Below are positions 51,973-63,479 of a stretch of 63,479 nt of DNA, piece after piece; position 1 is the first letter of the stretch; every line of letters begins with the position of its first letter. Below the pieces are notes generated by a model. That model had not been told where the DNA came from. It saw nothing but the letters and a program-made list of their open reading frames with translations, and did not search any database. This DNA comes from Purshia tridentata (taxonomy: Eukaryota > Streptophyta > Magnoliopsida > Rosales > Rosaceae). The stretch lies in the NCBI GenBank assembly GCA_003254885.1, contig QANT01009247.1, positions 1 to 63,479 of the forward strand. The letters are read 5' to 3'. A program made the translations under genes and the position numbers.

Positions 51973-54900
51973 TCAAACCATCATATTTAAGTCTGAAAGG
52001 TCATCCATTGGAATTTCAAGACCCATAAAATCATGATCTTGTAAATTGTCATCATCAATATTCAACCATGAACCCAAATCCTGCCCTTGACCATCAATAT
52101 CATCAGGAACACCTAATACATCCATTCCCGGTAATTGCAGGTTAGACAAGTCAATGGACTCTGGGTCATCCATTGCATCCAAGGCAAACTCGTCCTTTTC
52201 CTTGGCATTGCTACTGGTAGTCATTTCACCTGACTTAGATTCAGAAGGCAATGCTGGTTTGGGTTGCTCTGATATCTTGCCCAGGAGGCCATTTACTGAA
52301 ATAGATAGCTGAGTTGTTTTCTGCTTAGGCTTTGTTTTTGATTTTCTTTCCCCCTTAACATTAGATACTGCTGGCCGACCAATTTTAGTAGTTCCATTTC
52401 TAGATGACACCTCCCTGTTGTGCCCTTTTCCATCTCTATCCCTCTCACTCCTCTTTCCTTTTGCACTGCTCGATAGAGAATTTCCAATACCCGATGGGGC
52501 ATGTGAAGTTCCAATAGTACTACCAACGTCATCAAGCGACAATTCCCTCTTCTTCACCCTGTTTGACCATGTTTCTTCTCTACCAGTAGTTTGTTCCGGT
52601 AGGTGATTTAAAGGTGGAAGCACATCTGAAGAGATAACATTATGATTATCTGCATTCTGACTAAACTGTGAATGGCTTTGCTCCACGGAAGCTGCAGAAG
52701 AGACAAAAGAAACAGTACTGTTTCAGGAAACTGAAATCTTCAAACAGAAGAAAAATGACAAAGTGAGGAAAAAAATATCCAGAAACTGCAAAGTCCCTCC
52801 AAGTCTTTATGCAATTGATCACACAGTAGTAAAAGAACATGCACTGGAAGATATATGGAATAGAAAGCAGAGCCAGTATTTTACTTAGGGGCATAAAAGG
52901 AAATACCTGAAACTTTACCTTCCAAACAACGGATAGAGGCATATGGTTTGGTAGATTCACCCTCAGCAATAGCCTCTGCTTGTCGCGTGACATTAAGGTT
53001 GGAAGAACCAGAAAGAAGTATATCCCTAAATAAGGGTTCACTGAAGCAGCTTTTCCCTGTATCTTCATATTTATGACATCGCTCTAATGTCCGTTTAACA
53101 AATGCTAAGGCAGCTTGCTTAGCCATCTTATTACTGGAACTCTTCCCACCAGTGGCATGACCCCAACAAGTCTAACAAACAATGATTTATGTTAAATGCA
53201 GCCACCATCTATGCAAGTCAATCGTCAAAAACATAGCTCCAGCAGTATTTGAAATATTTCAATAACAATTTTATCTATATAAGCAAGACCTTGGACCAGA
53301 ACCAAGGGCCTGCCTAGGAAGCATTAGTCTTTATTTATATGGATCTATTTTAGATCAGTTAGGCATTGCAGATCTAGAATTATAGTTGTTACACCAATAT
53401 TTGTGCCCTAAACTACAAGGAACAATTAGATAAAGACCAAAATAAGACAAAGGGAAAGAATAAATAGATTACCATATACTTTTCATAAGCCATTCCAACC
53501 AGTTTGTCAAGGGCACGCTGTTCAAGCTCCCTATATAAACAAAAAATTGAATTTTTAGATCATGATGTAAAGAAGGTTAAGCAAAAGAACAAAAAAGAAA
53601 AATTATCACAAGATAAAGGACTAATTACTTTTCTCGGAGTCCTTCTGTTACTGAGGCAGACCTCAACAGTCTATCCAGCAAGACTTTCTTGTTGGAGACC
53701 TGTTACATCAAAGATAAACATTATATGTAAGTCTTAAGAACAGAGTTCATTAGAAAATCAAAAGCACAGTAATTAATAATTGTAGCAAATATGATTAACT
53801 TTTAAGTTTCTATACAGTTCTACTGGCCTAAGATAGACACAGGTACATATATTCCACAAAATGTTCTACTGCAGCGATAAGAGCATGAAAAAAGAATCCA
53901 ATAGAAATTATTAGAAACTAAGGCATTGTAATTCTGTATGAAAATACCTGTTCTTGGTACTTCTCCTCTAATTTCCTAATTTCCTCACTGATGCGTTCAT
54001 CCCGCGTCTGTGCCATGTCAGGCTTAACAAAGATCATGCAAAATATATAGAATTATTAACAGACCATAATAGAAAAGGAGACAAAATATAGTTTTGAAAC
54101 ACTCAAGCATACAAGGAGCTCTGCGCTCGTAACCTCAGCAGGAGAAGAAAGGAAAAAAAAAGGTTTTAGGATACATCAAGTGAAACTAAACACTTGCAAG
54201 AAAGTGCAGCTAATTAAAGAATCACCCAACATAGTGTGTAGAGTAATAAAGCTACCAACCTAAATAGCAGAAAAATTGAGAGAGATTGTGGAACAAAAGA
54301 AAATTAGCATTAGTAAAAGAGTTCTTTTAGAAGTAAACTACCTCTTGCTCTGGAAAAATTCCAATACTATGAATCTCCAGGAGAATTTTTTCGTTGAGCG
54401 GCATGTTACCATACTGAAATTCAGAACAGGCCAAGCCAGACATCAAGTGGTCTGATTGTAAACCATTTTGGAAATGACCAAAGTTTGCACTAATTCCTTT
54501 TTTTGGGTTGCCCACTACACCTTCAGGTTCATCACGTTCTGGCCTCTCAGAAATCCTGTAACCATTAAAAGCAGTGTGCCCAGGAAATTGAAAGTTTACT
54601 TGAGAGTGATAATTCAAATCATTTGATTCCACCTCTGCATCCAGATCAGATTCAACTCCATATGCATCAAATGCAAGGTCTTCATTTCCACTGCTAGAAT
54701 CCTCCTCTGAGATTAGTGCTGCAATGAGTCTCTGACAGAGGGGAATTGCAGTATGATCCCCAGTGCCTGGCACAAACTGTTCTGGACGAAATTCTCCACT
54801 CCTTGGTTCACATTCAATCAACCCAAGTCCATTAGGGACGGTAGAGCTACCATCTACACTAGAAGGAACATGGGCTGGAGTCGTCACACTGGAGTTGATG

Positions 54901-57900
54901 TGTGCCTGATAGATTAATAGAAAATTAGAATGCTTCATTACCCACAGCAGAGACAAACAGAGGCATTTCTCAATCTTGAATATTTGGTGAATTGACACTA
55001 TTTATCAGCATATTGCAAACAATAATAAAGCAGGCCATCACCTGTTGCTTTAGGTAAGCTATATCTGAATCAGATAAAAAACCAAAATATGGCTCCATTT
55101 GCCTCCAAAATGAGCTGGAGAAGGAACGAGCTGTAGCAATAATCAAATTATTAATTCAATGATGACAATATTGGAATAAGATTATAAAAAAAAAGTTTCA
55201 ATGAGAAAGGTACCCGAATTAATGACAGAATTTGCAGCAGCCAATAACTCTTCATGTCCATCATCTGACCCAACTTGGGAGAGTTGAAACAAGAGTGAAT
55301 AGAGAACAAAAAAACACTAATAATAAACATAGAGAAATATAGTTCACAAATTATTTCTAAAAAAATTAAAAGTAAAGCTACCAAGAAAATCTGCAGCTGC
55401 ATTGATTGCTGTATGTTTTTGACGTGTATAGGGCTTTCGATCAGAAAGTCTCCTAGTTGGTGGACGACCCGCCTTGCTGTGTAAAAAATTACATTAAACT
55501 ATGAGATCCAATCCAAGTAACATTATTTTTGGACTACAAAATGAAAAGGATTTATTGGCAGCCAGAAAAGTATACATAGGCACAAAATTTTAAACCTTTC
55601 GTTCTTGTCAAAACCAAGTCTGGAACTTCTTAGCTGTTTTGCTGTTCCAACATTTCCAATCTTCTCAACTGTAATTGGCATGAGCGATCCTGTGGAAGTA
55701 AAACCTCGTCCTGTCCTTCCTTTCCTCCGAACACCATCTCCAAGGTCTTCCCCATTAACCAGCTTATTCTTTCTTGAAGGCAAAACCAGAGTGGACACCT
55801 TTTGAACATTCTGTCCAGCTTTCTCATCTATCTCATCGGACTTTTTGCCTTTATCTCTAGATTTGATCTCCGCAACTCCTGACTCCTCGCTCTCTGATAG
55901 TGCAGCTGAAGACAAAGGATCACCTTTTAACTTAACTTGCTGAGGAGAACTTCCAGGTAGGCGTCTGGCAAATCCCTGCCCGATGTCACTACCAGTAACA
56001 TCAGATGCGCTATCCATAGCAGGGGTTTCCTCATTACTTGAAGCAATAGGAAGAAAATTTGATCGCCTTGCAGTGCGGGACATCTTCTGTGGTCTCTGGC
56101 CAGACCACTGAGGTGGAGATGAAGATCGTGCTGATGCCATACGTTTGCGATTGTTGGCTCCAACAGCAGCAGGGGGCTTGTTTGTACATTGAGAAATCTC
56201 CCAATCATTAGGAACAGTTGCTCGATGAACAACTGGGGACAACTTGGGTGCAACACCTGAGCCTGATCGTGGAGCCCGAACAGAAGCATTCATCTTTGTG
56301 CTTGAGATAGGACTAGCTGAATTAAAATCATCACGAACATTTGCCCTGCAAGAAATACAGTATAAATACATGGTCTGATAAAAACAAAAAAACAAAAGTG
56401 TAAATAAATAGGAGCTAGATATAAAGAGGTTTATAAAAGACCCAGAAAACACTCCAAAAGATAGGCATAGAAAAAAATTCTAAGGATGCTATGCATACTT
56501 ATTGACAGCTCTTTGGTTCACCCTTTCCTTATCTGAACCAATAGGGCGATCTCTCTTATCATTGATAAGGGAAGGGTTGTCTGGTTCAGCCTTAGGAACA
56601 GATGAACGGAAGCCCAAGCCAGCCGGTTGTGAGATTCCGTCTGCCTTTCCAACTCCAACAGCTCCATTAGCAGCTCCTGGCCTATAAAAAAAAAAAGACA
56701 TTAACATTTAACATTACCTCTCAGGATATCGCAGATGGCGATCTCCAACTTAAAACAAATTTGAAAAGGATTTCCTAACTGATTAATCACAAGATTTCAA
56801 CAAAATAACATGCAAACAAGAACAAAATTTTCATATGATGGGAAACCTTTCACTAGCAGTATCATGAGGTGAAAGCCTCTCAGAGAGGCATGTCTCATGC
56901 TTTTCGATTCCAATCATGGATTTATTCTAATCAATAACTGCAAAAGTTTAACCAATCACTACTGGTAGGTGAAGAACCCGGCGTCCACACAGGTATCCTC
57001 TAGGGCAATTGTTAACATCAAGTGCTCTGCCTTTTTATCATCAAAAGAATAGAGTCCAATTAACAAAGTCTTTGCTGGTAATTATTTTAGAAAAAGAATG
57101 TTTTAATTATATAATCTGTAAATGCCTTCTTATGATTCAGGTAGTTATATCACGATCACAAAAAGATCAGCATTAATTGCATGTCTCATTAATGACTCAT
57201 ACGTGTTTTAATAAAATGCACCAACATGTTTTCCTTAAATAATAGGACAATACAACACCAAATGAGAACACAGAAAGAAAAATAATATATGGATACACAT
57301 ATGAGGAAAAAAAAAAAAAACTTAACCATATAAATAGGTGTCATTCTTTTGCTTGATTCTTCAAACTCCATTTACAACTTTTGAAGGTATGTCAAGTTGT
57401 TGTTTCTACAATTTATCTCTTATCATCAATATCCACATACAAAAAGAGAAAAATCAAAGCTTAAATGTGTATTTAAAGTTTTAAACCTAAAATTAACATA
57501 AATCTTGGATGCATAAAATACAACCTTGTACTTTTAAAAGTCCAAAGTAATTTCTGCAATTTTAATATGGAATTGAAGATAAATACTGACAAACTAGCAT
57601 TTTGTAAACAATTCTAGCATCTGCTAATGAACCCTCAGTGGAATAATTATCATAATAAGCATAAGTCAGTCACCAGCAAACAGTTCACTGGAAAATTGTA
57701 CCAGTAAATTAACCCGAAAAGGGCTGTGTTCCTAAGTTTCCTTCTAAAAATAAAAAAATAAAACTGATCTAAATAACCTAAACCATGAACAGAAAAATTT
57801 GTAAAGATGCCATAAACTATGGGTTCAGACTGTCCTAAAGGGAAGAAGGATGCACAGTTGCACTTTACGAAGTCATACCTGAACCCATGGGAGTCATTGT

Positions 57901-59466
57901 TTAACCTTGAACGGACATCATTAACAGCCCTTTGCTGCATGCCCTGTTTGGTTTCACGGTAGCCATCAATTGGTTTACTGGATACTGTACTTGGAGAAAC
58001 ATCTGGTTTTATGCCAGAACGCTTTTTCTTCATTTTTGACTTTTCCCAACCGTCAACACCAATAGATAAATTTCGATCCTCTCCCTGAACCGCACCACTA
58101 TTTGCAAGCCTCAGAATCTCCCTGTCCCTATCTACAGCCCCAGATGGTCGGACAAGAGAATTACTTCGCACATCCATCTATGTTTATCATAGTTTAAGTC
58201 AGTCTTCCCTTAAAAGAGTAATAATGCAGAAAATAGCCATGGTTTCAACCAAAGGGTAATTAGAGACATTATCGATTTACATGGCATATACATGACTCTT
58301 ATGTATTAGAAAGTCAGATGCACAGGGTTAAAAGAAAAAAAGACCAATGCTATGGCCGACATATACCACAGTATACTCTGAATTAATGCGGTCACATAAG
58401 CATCATAACTCCGATGAAAAGCAAAAAAAAAAAAAAAAAGAAATGATCACTATAACTTAAAGAAATATTTAAGTAAAAGGCTCCATATTATATGAAGGGT
58501 AATGTATCTGTATAAGCCCATAAAGCAGGTATCAAAATAGAATAGCCATAACAGCATACAAAGAGAGCATAGCTTAACCAAAATTACAACTAAACTAGCT
58601 AATTTCATACAAGATATTCATATAAAGTAATGAAGAAAGGATCACGATATCAACAATATGAATGCAGCAAGAAGATGTAGCAGAAATTTTCCAAGATACG
58701 GACCCTCACATCCGCCAAAGAAGTACGCGTGCGTTTGTTTGGAACAGAATTCTTGGTCCTTTCTTCTGACTTTTGCTGCTCAAGTTCAAAACCACCTGTG
58801 ACAGCATGACTCTGCATACCAATCTTACCCATGTTTGGCCCCAGAATAGACCGATCACTTGATAACGCCAAACTAGACCTTTCATTAGGAAAAACTTCTG
58901 TTCTTGATCTCTTCTTTGATGGTATGCTTGGGAAAACCTTGTTGAATACAGATAAGGCTTCCTTGAAAATTTGTATGCGTTCCCTATAAAATGATTCATT
59001 GTTATGGACTATTTAAAAGTTACAATGTCAAACCAAAACGCAAATATACACGGAACTACCTGGCCTTAACAGAGCTTTCATGCAGACCAGCCTTGACTCG
59101 TTTTATTTCCTCCAATGGTAGCAACTTGCCTTTCACAGAACCAGATGGAGATTCATCAGGTGCAATGCTAAGAGCAACACTCACAAGTCTTTTCAAGTCT
59201 GCTTGTCGGTTAGACTTGTGCTCTGCAGCCACCAACTTTGGATCAAAGCTCAAGCATTGGAAGAAATTCGTAACATCTCCTTGTGTTGTTGCAGACGTGC
59301 TTCTTGACATGTTTGGAAGTGAAGATAAAATTGGATTTTCCATGCTCTCACGAAAGCTACCAGATCTGTCCAATGCAGCAGCTATGTGGGATCCACGCTG
59401 CCCACTGGTGTATAATGGTCTATCCGGGCTACTAGACGAGAGATCAAACTTGCTAGAAGTTGCCAT
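51973..59466 (-). CDS. Large plant-specific nuclear-type protein (SRRM-like annotation)
   Basis: Fourteen coding exons join in frame to 1301 residues: 59060-59466, 58704-58983, 57879-58177, 56499-56681, 55596-56345, 55382-55476, 55214-55264, 55042-55130, 54342-54905, 53948-54022, 53629-53699, 53473-53530, 52907-53171, 51973-52691. The family is annotated as serine/arginine repetitive matrix-like in plants (Arabidopsis At4g29790 and At2g19390, from memory); its function is unknown to me. The protein is mostly disordered, rich in Ser, Lys and Asp. The start MATSSKFDLSS is family-typical. Conserved blocks include VRMDVRSNSLVRPSGAVDRD, a basic KSKMKKKRSGIKPD (likely nuclear signal), the ARSFSSSFWRQMEPYFGFL block, a coiled EEIRKLEEKYQEQ, and GGKSSSNKMAKQAALAFVKR. 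The acidic C-terminus is DDLSDLNMMV. An alternative donor at the end of exon 13 (52919) would drop four residues in frame. Confidence 0.92.
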
Positions 59467-59470
59467 TGCA

Positions 59471-59548
59471 TCAGTTTCCACACATTATCTGTGTCACAAA
59501 GCCATAAAACACAGAGGTGCATGACAAACACAGGGAACTACAGAACAT
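59471..59548 (-). promoter_or_regulatory. Upstream ORF (25 codons) before the large gene
   Basis: In the probable second leader exon (59467-59587), an ATG at 59548 opens a 25-codon frame. Its TGA stop is four bases before the main ATG. The stop overlaps another ATG (TGATG) that opens a 29-codon frame running into the main coding region in a different frame. Both could lower translation of the main protein. This depends on the leader exon being transcribed, which the acceptor at 59588-59590 supports. Confidence 0.5.
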
Positions 59549-59587
59549 AAAGCCCAAACTCCTAAGAACAATGACTTTACAGTACAC

Positions 59588-61200
59588 CTGAAACAAATAA
59601 AGATCATAAGATAAGAAGCCAAATCCATGTTCCTTTCCTTAAAATAAAAAATAATAAAGTTTTTAACTATGGTGAGATGGGTAATCATTTTTGAGATCCT
59701 CAATGTCCACAAGGAAAAAAAATGAATGGAAAGACGACGTGAATTAGCCAAATGCAAAATATAGAAGCCAGAAGTTAATCTGTGATGTATAAACCTTACA
59801 ACATCACATAAATTATGGATTCCTTATTTTATTGGTAAAAGAAGTCAGCGATGTCACATTTAAATTTAGAGTAGGGTATATTAGACCAGAGTAATGGTTC
59901 ACAAGATAACAGACCTAAGGGATTCAAACAATCTCACAAACTCCCTTATCTAAATGAAAGAAAAAAGAAGAACGAAATAATTAACATTTATAATAGAATT
60001 TCAATCTATTAATATCCATAAAAGTGAATGGGTGAAGCACCCCACACAATATAGAGATTATCAACAGGCTCCCTGATATATAAACGATGTAGCAATACGA
60101 CCCATGATAATCACAAAGATATTAACTTAAGATCTATTAATGTTAACAATGTCATGCACAGAAATGGAAGCATAAGTATTGCATTATGGTTGCAGCTCTA
60201 TTAATGTTAACAATGTCATGAAAATCACAACGATACCAACTTAAGATCTTAAATTCAGGCACTAGAACTTGCATGTTGCTTAATGAAGGTAACTACAACT
60301 GGATTCAAGCATTAACTTTTTAGAAGGAGATTGAACATTTACACACCCAAAAGTAATAACTAGATTAGGAAAATCAGACAAGCTGAATTATATTTAACTA
60401 AAGTCGTTGATAATATAGTTCAGCTGTGAGTTTCCGGTGTCTTTGACTCTCCTAAAGCACTGAATATCAATGAGCTAATTGATCAATGAAAAGTAACTAA
60501 TTTTGACAACAGTAAATGATGCATACACGAGCTATTACCCACACCTAAACGATGGTCCATAACCGTGAACGTGGCAGAACAAATCAATACCAAATCATCA
60601 TTCTATTTTAGCTTAAAACAAAGAGCTAGAGATAATTAAATAATCACCGGTATCCCAATCATTGCGGAAGTGACACCGAATAGCCACTAAGAGCTTCTTG
60701 TTTATCATCTTTCCTCCTTTAGAAATAAAGTTATTTCCCTTACTCTTTTTTTTGGGGGGCAAGGGAGAGGGTCCAGCTGTTTCACCCAAGTATGCTTACT
60801 TAGTTCAATGTATTTAAGGCTAAAATTTCACTCATTGAGACTAAATTTTTTTTCATATTTTTTTCATTTCTATTTTGCTCAGAATTCTCCATCCTAATCA
60901 ACAAAAGCTATACCTCAAAACAGATACTCAGTCAGATGAATTTTTATTTACTTTAAGATTTTGTTTTACTTCCTAAATTTAAAATTTTCTTTTTCAATCT
61001 CAGTTCATTAAAAAAAGTAAAAAAATAATAAATCGCAAATAAAATATGGAACCCTAGAAGTTGAATCTACAGAAATCCTAGAAAAATGAAGCATTACGAA
61101 CCTTTCATCACACGCCAAAAAAAAAAATTCAAAAATAGAAACGTGGAAGTTAAATCGAACAAAATTTAATAAAATTGCAAGTTTAAATTTGAATCTATAC
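59588..61200 (-). other. Probable leader intron of the large gene
   Basis: On the - strand a donor GTATAG at 61195-61200 and an acceptor tttgtttcag at 59588 would bound a 1.6 kb intron in the 5' untranslated region. The first leader exon would then lie at about 61201-61350. The intron holds a repeated ctattaatgttaacaatgtcatg near 60136 and 60198. No other gene is seen in it. Confidence 0.5.
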
Positions 61201-61349
61201 CTTCACTCGGAGACAATGATGTCTCAGTGGTGGTGGAGCAAGGGCGATTCCATGATTCGGAGAATCAATGATAAGGTTCGAATTGAATATTCCTAGGGTT
61301 TCTGTATGAGTTCGGAGCTCGAAATCGAAGGTTCGTACAAAGAGCCATG

Positions 61350-63479
61350 GAGGACGAAGAAGAGCCCTGTGTTTTGATCGGCAATGAAATGGGGTGCTAC
61401 GAAATTACTGCTATGCCCATGTTGTGTTTTTATCAATGAATTAAAATGGGTGTTGAGGGCAGGGGCACTCTGGGAAGAACTATGTTGAGCCGGCTTAAAC
61501 AGCTACAGAGAGTTTTCAATGAATGTATGTATTATTATTATGCATGTATGTACTATATATGTAGGTAGGTACATGGGCACATGGGATGAATAAAGAAGGT
61601 GAAAATTATTGAATAATTTTCGGTATATATTTTTAATTGGCGCGTTATTAATTTTAAATATGATTAGTGATTACTCAGCAAAAATAAATATTAATTTTTT
61701 CTTAAGAATAAAAAATCATAACTGTGGTCATGGTGGTAACACCAATAATGAATTAATAATTATGATTATATGATGAATTACATAATAAAATGGGATTGAA
61801 TAAGATGAACTGATTAGGTATTAAGTTAAAATGAAAGTACCTATTAAGTTCTTTAATGTACTATAACTAAGTTTAGCAAAATGATTAATGATATGAATCA
61901 ACGGATTGGGATCCTCTGCTAATCTCACACTCATTGTTAAAATTATGTCGTTTTGCCTTTTCACATTAAATTTTGTGGTTTTAGATAAATGCATTTCCCT
62001 TTTTTTTTAAAGTTAATATGTGTATTGTTTTTATTTTTCCTTAAGGTTCGAGTTTGTTTGTTTTCACTCACCGTTCTAGTGATTGTCTATTATGAAAATG
62101 GGAATAATACATTGAGAATGAATCTCCTTCTGTCGCATGTGAAGGTGACTAGTCTATGATTGAGGAAAATGAATCAATAAATCACATAGATAAAACAACT
62201 ATAATTTGTCTGATTGAGTATATAATACAAAAGCAAAGGAAGAGGATCAAAGTATTTAAACTTATGGTTTTACATACTCGAAATTTACCTTAATTCATAC
62301 AAGTTATAATGAAGTTAATTATTTTCTAATAATAAATCATATTATTAATGTCCTCTAGAGGACACCCTAGTTAAGTAGGTTTGGATTTAAATCATCTTAG
62401 GTGATTGTTCTATTTTTTAAAGAAAATTAAAATTATAGTACTATTTATACACAAAATTATAATATAAGTTTCACTAAATAACCCCACCTCCAGGCACTTT
62501 TCTCCCCTGCCGTTCTCTCTCTCCTTCTCTCTCTACCGTCAGCGGCCTTGTCGAGGGGTATTTTTATCCGAAAATAACCAAAGAGATATGAAAGGTAAGA
62601 GTTTTCCTACCAAGATCATTAAAGTAAATCCCTCATAAAATTGCCCAAATTATTATGGTACACATTATTTGTCATTACATAATAACTTTTCATCATAAGT
62701 TCAATCTAATGAATTGCTAATTCAATTCTTATATGCAGAAACTTGTAATTTTAATGTTTACCAATGTGCCCAAATGAAATCAGTGAGGGAAAACGATAGT
62801 CGAAGTCTGAAATTCAATGAGGGAAAACAAAAGTTGAAGTTTGGCCGAAAGTGTGGGGTTAAGTGCTCTATCATTACTCATTAGAGCTACTAGTCCCTAC
62901 AAAGCTAGAATTATAAATAATTTTTACTTTTGCTTGTTAAGAATTTTACTTACTCGGAAAAGATTATTGGAGAGACAAGTTTATGTTGTGGGGTCAAATG
63001 GAAATTTATAATAAATGGATAAAAATGTCAATAAATTTAATGGACTGTTAGAAAAATCAAACAGTGGAAGGCACATTAAAAAAATAATAATAATAATTCA
63101 AGAAGGCTGAAGCCAAATTATTTGTGTAGGAGGTAAATATGTACCAGATTAATCTTTAATCTTTAATTTTTAATCTTTAATATTATAAAGTCAGGAGAAT
63201 GATTTGGTGTTACAGACTTCACCAAATTATGAATTGCCATAAATAACTCTTGATTAGAAAAAGTTAAATTAGACTAATCTAATAAAGTTAAGAGTACAAA
63301 TATAAAATTAAGCCATTAAAAAATAAAAACAAAAACACTCCACTACCTTATTGGGTGAAGAGAGTTGGGAGTTATAAAGTTTTCAAAATTTTCAAAAATA
63401 ATTAGCTAAAAAATAAATTATACTAAATAATTAAAAAGTTATATTTGCATGTGCAGTGCCAATAATTTAGTAAGTTAAT
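61350..63479. other. Promoter side and AT-rich spacer to the window end
   Basis: The first 200 bases should carry the promoter of the large leftward gene. The rest is AT-rich with no gene-like frame. A CT-rich stretch (ctccaggcacttttctcccctgccgttctctctctcc) lies near 62490. No RNA gene is seen. Confidence 0.4.

Noticed and set aside
59056..59481. A start five codons upstream of MATSSKF for the large gene
   Set aside because: The codon at 59481 is GTG, not ATG; the first in-frame ATG is at 59466, which is also the family start.

Overview
The window is nuclear DNA from a flowering plant, and the protein sequences suggest a woody eudicot (rosid; Rosales is a guess). The evidence is intron-rich genes with GT-AG introns, AT-rich spacers, plant-only families (class XI myosin, PLS-class PPR protein, clade A PP2C, chloroplast threonine synthase) and degenerate plant transposons. 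I read eleven protein-coding genes. Nine are spliced; threonine synthase and the PPR gene have single-exon coding regions, as does the proline-rich DUF761 gene.

Layout, left to right. 1-3.5 kb: T-rich spacer with exon-like scraps and a solo LTR of a retrotransposon. 3.7-10.9 kb (-): nineteen exons of a class XI myosin motor domain that stops before the lever arm. 11-15.6 kb: spacer with a 1.3 kb non-autonomous Mutator-like element. 15.6-17.2 kb (+): threonine synthase. 18.4-19.9 kb (-): VIP3/SKI8 WD40 protein. 21.9-23.6 kb (-): proline-rich membrane protein with a DUF761-like tail. 26.1-28.1 kb (+): LYAR-type zinc finger protein. 29.5-30.9 kb (-): small membrane protein of the family misnamed 60S L18a-like. 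34.3-35.9 kb (+): CFIm25. 36.6-38.1 kb (-): E-subclass PPR protein. 40.5-43.2 kb (+): MKK2-type MAP kinase kinase. 44.8-46.7 kb (-): clade A PP2C. 52.0-59.5 kb (-): a 1301-residue plant-specific nuclear-type protein. The last 2 kb is AT-rich spacer.

These genes do not form an operon or pathway; most neighbours alternate in strand. Their grouping looks ancestral: threonine synthase, VIP3, CFIm25, MKK2 and the 1301-residue protein match, as I recall them, consecutive Arabidopsis loci around At4g29790-At4g29840. Two are mRNA-related: VIP3 (Paf1 and SKI complexes) and CFIm25 (poly(A) site choice). Two are stress-signalling: MKK2 and the PP2C.

Most notable observations: the myosin motor lacking neck and tail next to an LTR; a foldback element with about 100-base arms just upstream of CFIm25; a Mutator-like element with a GC-rich core; an ABRE beside the PP2C TATA box; and overlapping upstream ORFs on the 1301-residue gene. 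All exon limits come from reading splice sites and frame, not from transcripts.
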